A DNA stretch of 64,000 bases, taken from contig JAHBZT010000003.1 of assembly GCA_019635315.1 (NCBI GenBank), forward strand, positions 1-64,000, read 5' to 3'. This document shows positions 25,220 to 32,447 of the stretch, one piece after another. Source of the stretch: Rubrivivax sp. GTDB taxonomy: Bacteria > Pseudomonadota > Gammaproteobacteria > Burkholderiales > Burkholderiaceae_C. The notes beneath the pieces are model-generated. The model was given only the letters and a program-made list of their open reading frames with translations. It was not told the DNA's origin and ran no database searches. Each line of letters starts with the position of its first letter. Positions within the stretch are counted from its first letter, which is position 1. Made by a program: the position numbers and the translations under genes.

Positions 25220-25797
25220 CGCCGGCGAAGCGCTCCGCCGTCCGCCGCCTGCTCGCCGCGGCCGCGCTGTGCACCGGTGCCGGCGCCGGCGCGGCCCCCG
25301 CGAGCTACGTGCTGGACCCCGAGCGCAGCTTCGTGCACTTCGAGGTCGTGCACTTCGGCACCTCGACGATCCGCGGCCGCTTCGGGCCCGCGCAGGGCAG
25401 CGTGCTGCTCGACCCCGGGGCGCGCCGTGCCGAGGCCGACGTGCGGGTGGCGACGGCCAGCGTCGACACCGGCGTGCGGCCCTTCGACGCGCGGCTGCGC
25501 CGCGACGACCTGCTGGCCAGCGAGGCGCACCCCGAGGCCTTCTTCGTCGCCCGGCAGGCGCGCTTCGACGGCGAGCGGCTGGCCGAGCTGCGCGGCGAGT
25601 TCACGATGCGCGGCGTCAGCCAGCCCCTGACGCTGCGAGCGCTGCACTTCGCCTGCCGCGCGGACGCCGCCGGCGAGGTCTGCGGCGGCGACTTCGAGGC
25701 CGAGTTGCTGCGCAGCAGCATCGGCGCCACCTTCGGGCTGCCGTTCATCGCCGACCGCGTGCGGCTGCTCGTGCAGGTCGAGGGGCGGCGGCGCTGA
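25216..25797 (+). CDS. YceI family periplasmic protein (copy 3)
   Basis: 193 residues, starting at a GTG that again overlaps the preceding stop (GTGA). Signal peptide ends near AGAGAAPA. Core: YVLDPERSFVHFEVVHFGTS, RGRFGPAQGS, DLLASEAHPEAFF and the paired cysteines in LHFACRAD and VCGGDFEA. It is the last gene of the cytochrome b561/YceI operon. Three lipocalin-like carriers next to one quinol-linked cytochrome suggest that they differ in ligand or in timing of use. Confidence 0.88.
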   Translation: MTPAKRSAVRRLLAAAALCTGAGAGAAPASYVLDPERSFVHFEVVHFGTSTIRGRFGPAQGSVLLDPGARRAEADVRVATASVDTGVRPFDARLRRDDLLASEAHPEAFFVARQARFDGERLAELRGEFTMRGVSQPLTLRALHFACRADAAGEVCGGDFEAELLRSSIGATFGLPFIADRVRLLVQVEGRRR

Positions 25798-25884
25798 CGC
25801 GGTGCGCCGCACACGCACAGGCGGCCCGGCGCATTCCGCGCGATTGGCGCTGCCGTGGTCAAAGCTGTCCATCGCGTCCGTGCA

Positions 25885-25935
25885 GCAAGCGTGGGGGAAA
25901 TACCGCTTGCGGCGCCCTGGCGCGGCTCACATAGT
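25885..25935 (+). promoter_or_regulatory. Promoter of the TRAP transporter genes with overlapping inverted repeat
   Basis: TTGCGG (25907-25912) and CATAGT (25930-25935) are 17 bp apart, a reasonable sigma-70 promoter about 70 bases before dctP. An inverted repeat, GCAAGC (25885-25890) with GCTTGC (25905-25910), overlaps the -35 element and may be an operator. Which regulator binds is not evident; none is encoded next to it. Confidence 0.4.
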
Positions 25936-26005
25936 CCTTCGCGAGTGCCGCCGGCCGGGTCACGTCTGCGGTGTCCGCAAGAAGCATCGAGTGCAGGAGA
26001 CAAGC

Positions 26006-27166
26006 ATGAGCGAAGCCAAGGTCACGCCGGATTCCGTCCCCCAGACAGCCAAGGAGTCGCGGCGCCGCTTCTTCGGCAAGGCCGCCACCGCCGCCGTCGC
26101 CGCGCCGCTGGCCGGCTTCCCGATGATCTCGGTGGCGCAGTCGCCGGTGGTGCTGAAGATGCAGGGCGCCTGGGGCCCGAACGAGATCTTCTCGGAGATG
26201 GCGCAGCAGTACGTCACGCGCGTCAACGAGATGGCCGGCGGACGCCTGCGCCTGGAGTACCTGCCCACCGGCGCGGTGGTCAAGACCTTCGAGATCATGG
26301 ACGCGGTCAGCAAGGGCGTGCTCGACGCCGGCCACCATGTCTCGGGCTACTGGTACGGCAAGAGCAAGGTCGCGTCGCTGTTCGGCACCGGCCCGGTGAG
26401 CGGCGCCACGCCCGAGATCGGCCTGACCTGGATCTACCAGGGTGGCGGCCAGCAGCTGTGGGACAAGCTGGTGGCCAAGCTCAACCTCAACGTGGTCGGC
26501 TTCTTCGCCTTCCCGATGCCCTCGCAGCCGCTGGGCTGGTTCAAGAACCGCCCGCCGCGCACGGCTGCGGCGCTCAAGGGCTTCAAGTACCGCACCATCG
26601 GCCTGGCCGCCGACCTGCTGCAGGAGATGGGCATGGCGGTGGCGCAGCTGCCCGGCGGCGAGATCGTGCCGGCCATGCAGCGCGGCGTGATCGACGCCTT
26701 CGAGTTCAACAACCCGACGGCCGACATGCGCTTCGGCGCCCAGGACGTGGCCAAGTTCTACTCGATGGGCTCCTACCACCAGGCGCAGGAGTTCTTCGAG
26801 ATCATCTTCAACAAGGACAAGTACAACGCGCTGGCGCCCGACCTGAAGGCGATCCTGAAGTACGCGGCCGAGGCGGCCTCGCAGGCCAACATGGCGCTGG
26901 CCCACGACCAGTATTCCAAGGACCTGCAGGAGCTCATCGTCAAGCACAAGGTGCAGGTCTCGCGCACCTCGGCCGACGTGTACAAGGGCCAGCTCGCGGC
27001 CTGGGACGTGGTCGTCGCCAAGCTCGAGAAGGAGGTGGACATGTTCAAGGAGGTCAACGACTCCTTCAAGGCCTGGTCGCGGCGCGTCGCCTTCTACCAC
27101 TTCACCAACGAGGCCGACTACAAGATGGCCTTCGAGCACGTGCAGAAGATCAAGCTGCCGGTCTGA
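26006..27166 (+). CDS. TRAP transporter solute-binding protein, DctP/TakP type
   Basis: 386 residues. The N-terminus carries a Tat signal (SRRRFFGKAATAAVAAPLAG), so it is exported folded. The mature protein is a two-lobed periplasmic binding protein: LKMQGAWGPNEIFSEMA at the start, FKYRTIGLAADLLQEMGM with the conserved ligand arginine near residue 195, then GGEIVPAMQRGVIDAFEFNN. The pattern is closest to receptors for 2-oxo acids and other monocarboxylates (TakP-like), an inference only. A clear ribosome binding site (CAGGAGA) precedes ATG 26006. A terminator separates it from the membrane subunits. Confidence 0.9.
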   Translation: MSEAKVTPDSVPQTAKESRRRFFGKAATAAVAAPLAGFPMISVAQSPVVLKMQGAWGPNEIFSEMAQQYVTRVNEMAGGRLRLEYLPTGAVVKTFEIMDAVSKGVLDAGHHVSGYWYGKSKVASLFGTGPVSGATPEIGLTWIYQGGGQQLWDKLVAKLNLNVVGFFAFPMPSQPLGWFKNRPPRTAAALKGFKYRTIGLAADLLQEMGMAVAQLPGGEIVPAMQRGVIDAFEFNNPTADMRFGAQDVAKFYSMGSYHQAQEFFEIIFNKDKYNALAPDLKAILKYAAEAASQANMALAHDQYSKDLQELIVKHKVQVSRTSADVYKGQLAAWDVVVAKLEKEVDMFKEVNDSFKAWSRRVAFYHFTNEADYKMAFEHVQKIKLPV

Positions 27167-27205
27167 GCCTCCGCACGGCGCGCCGGTGACGGCGTGACGC
27201 CCCGG

Positions 27206-27240
27206 CTGCCGGGAGCCTGCGCTCCCGGCAGTTTTTGTTT
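27206..27240 (+). terminator. Strong intrinsic terminator between dctP and dctQ
   Basis: CTGCCGGGAG (27206-27215) and CTCCCGGCAG (27222-27231) form a perfect 10-bp stem with a 6-base loop, followed at once by TTTTTGTTT. This is the best intrinsic terminator in the window. It would leave most transcripts covering only the binding protein, with partial read-through into the permease genes. Confidence 0.9.
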
Positions 27241-27293
27241 GCAGGCCGGCCGCAACCCCAGAGACCGCCCCACCGCACCGCGAGCCACCCCCG

Positions 27294-27869
27294 ATGGAAT
27301 ACTGGATCCGGGTCATCGACATCTTCAGCAAGGCCGTCGGCCACGCGTTCGCGTGGTGCGTGCTGGTGCTCACCGCGAGCACCTGCTTCGAGGTCTTCAT
27401 GCGCTACGTGCTCAACAGCCCCACGGTCTGGGCCTTCGACATGAGCTACATGCTGTACGGCGCGCTGTTCATCATGTCCGGGGCCTACGCGCTGTCGCGC
27501 GGCTCGCACGTGCGCGGCGACTTCATCTACCGCAAGTGGACGCCGCGCACGCAGGCCAAGGTGGACCTGGTGCTGTACCTGATCTTCTTCTTCCCGGCCG
27601 TCTTCGCGATGGTCTTCACCGGCGCGCGCTACTCCTTCGAGGCCACGCGCATCCTGGAGTCCAGCGTCAACAGCCCGGCCGGCGTGCCGGTGTGGCCGCT
27701 GAAGCTGCTGATCTTCGTCGCCGGGCTGACGCTGCTGATCGCCGGCATCGCCGAGGTCATGCGCTGCCTGCTGTGCCTGCGCAACGGCCGCTGGCCGCCG
27801 CGCTCCGGTGATGTCGAGGAACTCGAGGTCGTCCTCGCGCAGCAGCACGCCACGGAGACGCAGAAGTGA
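27294..27869 (+). CDS. TRAP transporter small permease (DctQ)
   Basis: 191 residues with four membrane helices, the normal form of the small TRAP subunit. It opens WIRVIDIFSKAVGHAFAWCV and has MRYVLNSPTVWAFDMSYMLY, a conserved feature. With DctM it forms the sodium-driven importer that receives ligand from the binding protein. Its stop overlaps the dctM start (GTGA), so their synthesis is coupled. Confidence 0.92.
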   Translation: MEYWIRVIDIFSKAVGHAFAWCVLVLTASTCFEVFMRYVLNSPTVWAFDMSYMLYGALFIMSGAYALSRGSHVRGDFIYRKWTPRTQAKVDLVLYLIFFFPAVFAMVFTGARYSFEATRILESSVNSPAGVPVWPLKLLIFVAGLTLLIAGIAEVMRCLLCLRNGRWPPRSGDVEELEVVLAQQHATETQK

Positions 27870-29275
27870 GTGATCCCGTCATCGCCCTGCTGATGCTGGG
27901 CCTGTTCATCTGCGTCATCTTCCTCGGCTTCCCGATCGCCTTCACGCTGATGGCGATGGGCATCGGCTTCGGCTACTACGCCTACTACACGCCGGGCGAG
28001 GGCTTCTGGGACAACCGCATCTTCTACCTCTTCACGCAGAACACGTTCAGCGTGATGAACAACGATGTGCTGATCTCGATCCCGCTGTTCCTGTTCATGG
28101 GCTACATCATCGAGCGGGCCAACATCCTGGACCGGCTGTTCCACAGCCTGCAGGTCGGGCTGCGCTTCCTGCCCGGGTCGATGGCTGTGGCGGCGCTCGT
28201 GACCTGCGCGCTGTTCGCCACCGCCACCGGCATCGTCGGCGCGGTCGTCACGCTGATGGGCCTGATTGCGCTGCCGGCCATGCTGAAGGCCGGCTACGAC
28301 CAGAAGCTGTCCAGCGGCGTCATCACCGCGGGCGGCACGCTGGGCATCCTGATCCCGCCGTCCATCCTGCTCATCGTCTACGCCGCCACCGCCAGCGTGT
28401 CGGTGGTCAAGATGTACGCGGCGGCCATCATCCCGGGCTTCGTGCTCGCCGGGCTGTACATGGTCTACGTGATCACGCGCGCGGTGATCAACCCGTCGCT
28501 GTGCCCCAAGCCCAAGGAGGTGCAGCACTACACCGTGCTCGAGAGCATCCTGCTCGTGCTCAAGGCCTTCGTGCCGCTGGCGGCGCTGATCCTGGCCGTG
28601 CTGGGCTCCATCCTGTTCGGCCTGGCCACGCCCAGCGAAGCGGCGGCGATGGGGGCCCTGGGCGGCATCGTGCTGGCCGTCGTCTACCGCGCCTTCACCT
28701 GGGACCGGCTGCGCGAGTCGGTCTACCTGACCGCGCGCACCTCGGCGATGGTGTGTTTCCTGTTCGTCGGCGCGGCGACCTTCGCGTCGGTCTTCTCGTA
28801 CCTGGGCGGCGAGCACCTGGTCAAGGACGTGATGCTCGGCCTGGACCTGACGCCGCTGCAGTTCCTGCTGCTGGCGCAGCTGATCATCTTCATCCTCGGC
28901 TGGCCGCTGGAGTGGAGCGAGATCATCATCATCTTCGTGCCGATCTTCCTGCCGCTGCTGCCGGTGTTCGGCGTCGACCCGGTGCTGTTCGGCATCCTGA
29001 TCGCGATCAACCTGCAGACCTCGTTCCTGACGCCGCCGATGGCGATGTCCGCCTACTACCTGAAGGGCATCGCGCCCAAGGGGCTGGAGCTGTGGACCAT
29101 CTTCCGCGGCTGCTTCCCCTTCGTCGGCATGGTGCTCGTGACGCTGGCGCTGACCTACATCTATCCGGCGATGGTGACCTACCTGCCCGACCAGTTCTTC
29201 AACCAGGCCAAGGAGATCCCGATCGACCCGAACGACGAGTCGGTGGTCAACCCGGACATCTTCAAGACCAACTGA
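27866..29275 (+). CDS. TRAP transporter large permease (DctM)
   Basis: 469 residues from the overlapping GTG, about twelve membrane helices. Typical DctM signatures: FLGFPIAFTLMAMG, GVITAGGTLGILIPPSI and LLLAQLIIFILGWPLEW, with the final LQTSFLTPPMAMSAYYL. It is the transport channel of the complex. The lysine/acidic pattern does not reveal the substrate. The amidase gene follows after 14 bp, so import and hydrolysis may be linked. Confidence 0.93.
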   Translation: MSDPVIALLMLGLFICVIFLGFPIAFTLMAMGIGFGYYAYYTPGEGFWDNRIFYLFTQNTFSVMNNDVLISIPLFLFMGYIIERANILDRLFHSLQVGLRFLPGSMAVAALVTCALFATATGIVGAVVTLMGLIALPAMLKAGYDQKLSSGVITAGGTLGILIPPSILLIVYAATASVSVVKMYAAAIIPGFVLAGLYMVYVITRAVINPSLCPKPKEVQHYTVLESILLVLKAFVPLAALILAVLGSILFGLATPSEAAAMGALGGIVLAVVYRAFTWDRLRESVYLTARTSAMVCFLFVGAATFASVFSYLGGEHLVKDVMLGLDLTPLQFLLLAQLIIFILGWPLEWSEIIIIFVPIFLPLLPVFGVDPVLFGILIAINLQTSFLTPPMAMSAYYLKGIAPKGLELWTIFRGCFPFVGMVLVTLALTYIYPAMVTYLPDQFFNQAKEIPIDPNDESVVNPDIFKTN

Positions 29276-29289
29276 GCACCGCACCGGCC

Positions 29290-30630
29290 GTGAAGACGAT
29301 CCAGGAGTTCACCGCGACCGAGCTGCGCGAGCACCTCGTCGCCGGCCATGCCGACGTCGAGGAGCTGTACGCGCAGTGGCTGGCCTTCGCGCAGGCCGCC
29401 GAGCCGCGCATCCACGCCTTCGCCAACCTGGACGAGCGCGTCGTGCGCCTGCAGGCGCAGCACCGCAAGGCCGAGCGCACGCGCGGCGAGCCGCCGGGGC
29501 GGCTGTTCGGTGTGCCGGTGGCGGTCAAGGACATCATCGACACGATCGACTTTCCCACCGCCTACGGCAGCCCCATCCACGAGGGCCGCTACGCGGTCGC
29601 CGACGCCACCGTCGTGCGCCGGCTGCGCGACGCCGGCGCGGTGGTCTTCGGCAAGACGGTGACGACGGAGTTCGCCACCTTCACGCCGGGCCCGACGCGC
29701 AATCCGCACAACCTCGAGCACACGCCGGGCGGCTCGTCCAGCGGCTCGGCGGCCGCGGTGGCCGCCGGCGTGGTGCCGCTGGCGCTGGGCACGCAGACCA
29801 ACGGCTCGGTGCTGCGCCCGGCCTCCTACTGCGGCGTCTACGGCTACAAGCCCTCGCGCGGCATGCTGCCGCGCACGGGCGTCTTCGAGCAGTCGCCGGC
29901 GCTGGACCAGCTCGGCCTCTTCGCGCGTTCGCTCGAGGACCTGGCGCTGGCCGCCGAGATCATGTCCGGCGACGACGGCTTCGACGCCGGCGCGCTGGCG
30001 CAGCCGCCGCGACAGCTGGCCTCGGTGTGCGCCAGCGAGCCGCCGGTCGAGCCGCGGCTGTGCTTCGTGCGCACGCCCTGGTGGGACCAGGTCGAGCCCG
30101 AGGCGCGCGAGGCCTACGAGGCCTTCGTCGAGCTGATGGAAGGGATCGTCGTCGAGGCCGAACTGCCGCCGGTCGTGACCCAGGTCGTCGAGTGGCACAG
30201 CCGCGTCAACGAGGCCGAGCTGGCCTTCGCGCTGCAGCGCGAGTGGCGCCACCACCCGCAGCAGCTGAGCCCGGGGCTGCGCGAGCGCGTCGAGCAGGGC
30301 ATGCGCATGCCGGTGATCGACTATCTGGTGGCGCGCGACCGCATCCCGCATGTCGCCTGCGCCTTCGACGACTATTTCGAGCGCTACGACGCCATCCTGG
30401 CGCCGGCCGCGCTGGGTGCGGCGCCGCGCGGGCTGGCCTCGACCGGCAACCCGCTGATGCAGACGGTGTGGACCTTCGGCGGCCTGCCCGCGGTCTCGCT
30501 GCCGCTGCTGACGCTGGAAGGCGGCCTGCCGCTGGGCGTGCAGGCGGTGGGCCGGCTGCACAACGACGGCCGGCTGCTGCGCACCTGCCGCTGGCTCGTC
30601 CAGCGCTTCATCGAACGGGGACAAGCATGA
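29290..30630 (+). CDS. Amidase signature family hydrolase
   Basis: 446 residues from GTG 29290. The Ser-cisSer-Lys triad is readable: Lys in VAVKDIIDT (about residue 79), cis-Ser in GGSSSGSAAA (about 149) and nucleophile Ser in TNGSVLRPAS (about 173). It lacks a signal peptide and should be cytoplasmic. The family hydrolyses amides, including small carboxamides, ureido acids and Gln-tRNA precursors; GatA is unlikely because gatB/gatC are absent and the chain is rather short. Cotranscription with TRAP genes suggests that it acts on an imported amide (inference). Confidence 0.87.
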   Translation: MKTIQEFTATELREHLVAGHADVEELYAQWLAFAQAAEPRIHAFANLDERVVRLQAQHRKAERTRGEPPGRLFGVPVAVKDIIDTIDFPTAYGSPIHEGRYAVADATVVRRLRDAGAVVFGKTVTTEFATFTPGPTRNPHNLEHTPGGSSSGSAAAVAAGVVPLALGTQTNGSVLRPASYCGVYGYKPSRGMLPRTGVFEQSPALDQLGLFARSLEDLALAAEIMSGDDGFDAGALAQPPRQLASVCASEPPVEPRLCFVRTPWWDQVEPEAREAYEAFVELMEGIVVEAELPPVVTQVVEWHSRVNEAELAFALQREWRHHPQQLSPGLRERVEQGMRMPVIDYLVARDRIPHVACAFDDYFERYDAILAPAALGAAPRGLASTGNPLMQTVWTFGGLPAVSLPLLTLEGGLPLGVQAVGRLHNDGRLLRTCRWLVQRFIERGQA

Positions 30631-30782
30631 AGAAGAGCGAACGCCTGGCCGGCGCGCTGGGCCTGCTGTTGCTGGTGGCGTTCTTCGCGCCCTACGTGGT
30701 CAAGCTGCCGCAGCTGGACATCACGCTGATCCTGCTCGGCGGGCTGATCCTGGCCGGCTACGACTTCTACAGCTCGAAGTAG
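30627..30782 (+). CDS. 51-residue membrane protein coupled to the amidase
   Basis: Starts at an ATG that overlaps the amidase stop (ATGA). MKKSERLAGALGLLLLV begins a first membrane helix (about residues 7-26), and a second runs through ITLILLGGLILAGYDF. No family recognised. Overlap with the amidase and a normal residue composition make it a real gene. It might stabilise the transporter or be unrelated. Confidence 0.7.
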   Translation: MKKSERLAGALGLLLLVAFFAPYVVKLPQLDITLILLGGLILAGYDFYSSK

Positions 30783-30798
30783 GCCCGCGCAGACAAGA

Positions 30799-30832
30799 AG
30801 GACCGGCCGGCCCTCAGGCGCCCGCCGGTCCT
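30799..30832. terminator. Hairpin between convergent TRAP and Rrf2 genes
   Basis: AGGACCGGC (30799-30807) pairs with GCCGGTCCT (30824-30832) across a 16-base loop. It lies in the short gap between the convergent stop codons at 30782 and 30846. No T-run is present on the plus strand, so efficiency is uncertain. Confidence 0.5.
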
Positions 30833-30845
30833 GCGATGTGAGCGG

Positions 30846-31358
30846 TCACTGGCGCGCGAACGACCGCCCGAACGCGAAGACCGAATTCGGCGCCGTCGTG
30901 CGCACCGGCTTGACCACCGGCTGCGGCGAGATCGCGCGGCGCACCGGCCGCGACTCCACGCTGACGCCTGCGGCGACCTGCTCGTCGACCAGGCTCTGCA
31001 GCGAGATCGTCGCCATGTGCTGCAGCATCACCGCCGACAGTTGCTGCCACAGCCCGCGCGTCAGGCCCTGACGGTCGCCTTCGCGGTCGGCGTCCTCCAG
31101 CGGCTCGTCGACCGCCGAGACGATGTCGGCGACCGAGATCTCGGCCGCGCCGCGGCCCAGCGTGTAGCCGCCGCCCGGGCCGCGCGTGCTGGTCACCAGG
31201 CCCTGGCGGCGCAGGCGGCCGAACAGCTGTTCCAGGTAGGACAGCGAAATCTGCTGGCGTTCGGCGATCGAGGCCAGGGCCACGGGGCCGGCGCTCTCGC
31301 GCAGCGCGAGGTCGATGAGGGCGTTGACGGCGAACCGGCCCTTGGTGCTCATGCGCAT
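30846..31358 (-). CDS. Rrf2-family regulator, IscR-like without the cluster cysteines
   Basis: 170 residues. The N-terminal winged helix MRMSTKGRFAVNALIDLALRE and HTH ISLSYLEQLFGRLRRQGLVTS are plainly IscR-type, as are GPGGGYTLGR and the helix QLSAVMLQHMATISLQSLVDEQ. IscR binds a [2Fe-2S] cluster through three cysteines after this wing; here that stretch reads EPLEDADREGDRQGLTRG with no cysteine, and there are none elsewhere in the protein. It should therefore be a cluster-independent regulator. No isc or suf genes are adjacent. A strong AGGAAGGAG precedes the ATG. Confidence 0.88.
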   Translation of the reverse strand: MRMSTKGRFAVNALIDLALRESAGPVALASIAERQQISLSYLEQLFGRLRRQGLVTSTRGPGGGYTLGRGAAEISVADIVSAVDEPLEDADREGDRQGLTRGLWQQLSAVMLQHMATISLQSLVDEQVAAGVSVESRPVRRAISPQPVVKPVRTTAPNSVFAFGRSFARQ

Positions 31359-31432
31359 GGGACTCTCCTTCCTGAGGCAACGCGACTGGCGCGGGAATGT
31401 GGCCAGGTGATCGACTCTACGGACGCGGCAGC

Positions 31433-31476
31433 TTCGCGTAAATTCGATATTTCGAGAAAATCACTTCGAGAAAATC
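31433..31476. promoter_or_regulatory. Repeated TTCG-type motifs between the Rrf2 and NhaR-like genes
   Basis: TTCGAGAAAATC occurs twice (31451-31462 and 31465-31476), 14 bp apart, ending 5 bases before the NhaR-like start. Two shorter relatives begin at 31433 and 31443 (both TTCG followed by A/T-rich bases), giving four units in a row. This is the most AT-rich sequence around and the likely operator/promoter of one or both divergent genes. It resembles tandem LysR half-sites but is not a standard palindrome. Confidence 0.5.
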
Positions 31477-31481
31477 GCATC

Positions 31482-32447
31482 GTGAACTTCAAGCACCTGC
31501 ACTACTTCTGGGTCGTGGCCAAGGCCGGGGGCGTCGTCAAGGCGGGTGAGCAGCTGCACACCACGCCACAGACCCTGTCGAGCCAGATCAAGCTGCTGGA
31601 AGACCGTCTTGGACGCCAGTTGTTCCGAAAAAGTGGCCGCCAGCTCGAACTGACCGACGATGGGCGGGTGGCATTGCGCTATGCGGAAGAGATCTTCACA
31701 TTGGGGCAAGACCTCGAGCAGGCGATGCGCGAGCGCCGGCGCGGCGGCGGCGGACCGCGGGTGCTGGAATTCCGCGTCGGCGTCGCCGACTCGGTGCCCA
31801 AGCCGGCGGCCTACCGACTGCTCGAGCCGGCGCTGGCGATGGCGCAGCCGGTGCGCCTGCTGTGCCACGAGTGGAAATTCGCCGACCTGCTGGCCGAGCT
31901 GGCGCTGCACAAGCTGGACCTGGTGATCGCCGACGAACCGCTGTCGCGCCGGGTCGCCGTCAAGGCCTTCAACCACGCGCTGGGCACCTCGCACATGAGC
32001 TTCTTCTGCGCGCCGTCGCTGCGCCCGGCGCTCATCGGGCCCTTCCCGCAGTGCCTGAACGGCGCGCCGATGCTGATCCCCAGCGCCGCCGCCTCGGTGC
32101 GGCCGCAGTTCGAGGCCTGGCTGACGCGCCACCAGCTGCAGCCGCGCGTGGTCGGCGAATTCGACGACGGTGCGCTGATGAAGGCCTTCGGCCGCAACGG
32201 CCAGGGCGTCTTCATGTCGCCGACCGCCTTCGAGCACGAGACCGTGGCGCAGTACGGCGTCGAGATCATCGGGCGCAGCGACGAGATGACCGAGACCTTC
32301 TACGCCATCTCGGTGGAGCGCCGCATCACCCACCCCTGCGTGGTCGCGATCACGCAGCAGGCACGCGGCACGCTCGGACCGGCGGCCGCTCCGGTGTCGG
32401 CCATGGCGCCGGCGGTCGCAGCGGCCGATGCCGCGCAGCCGTCCTGA
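31482..32447 (+). CDS. nhaR: LysR-type regulator, NhaR-like
   Basis: 321 residues from GTG 31482. It matches NhaR through most of its length: NFKHLHYFWVVAKAGGVVKA, the HTH TTPQTLSSQIKLLEDRLG, the effector-domain phrase GVADSVPKPAAYRLLEPAL and EFDDGALMKAFGRNGQGVF. In E. coli NhaR senses Na+ and activates the antiporter gene nhaA, and also pgaABCD. No antiporter gene is in the window, so the local target is not obvious. The following BTAD regulator gene overlaps its end, suggesting a joint operon. Confidence 0.82.
   Translation: MNFKHLHYFWVVAKAGGVVKAGEQLHTTPQTLSSQIKLLEDRLGRQLFRKSGRQLELTDDGRVALRYAEEIFTLGQDLEQAMRERRRGGGGPRVLEFRVGVADSVPKPAAYRLLEPALAMAQPVRLLCHEWKFADLLAELALHKLDLVIADEPLSRRVAVKAFNHALGTSHMSFFCAPSLRPALIGPFPQCLNGAPMLIPSAAASVRPQFEAWLTRHQLQPRVVGEFDDGALMKAFGRNGQGVFMSPTAFEHETVAQYGVEIIGRSDEMTETFYAISVERRITHPCVVAITQQARGTLGPAAAPVSAMAPAVAAADAAQPS

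Noticed and set aside
29290-30630. GatA subunit of the amidotransferase
   Set aside because: gatB and gatC are not adjacent; the setting is a transporter operon and the chain is somewhat short.
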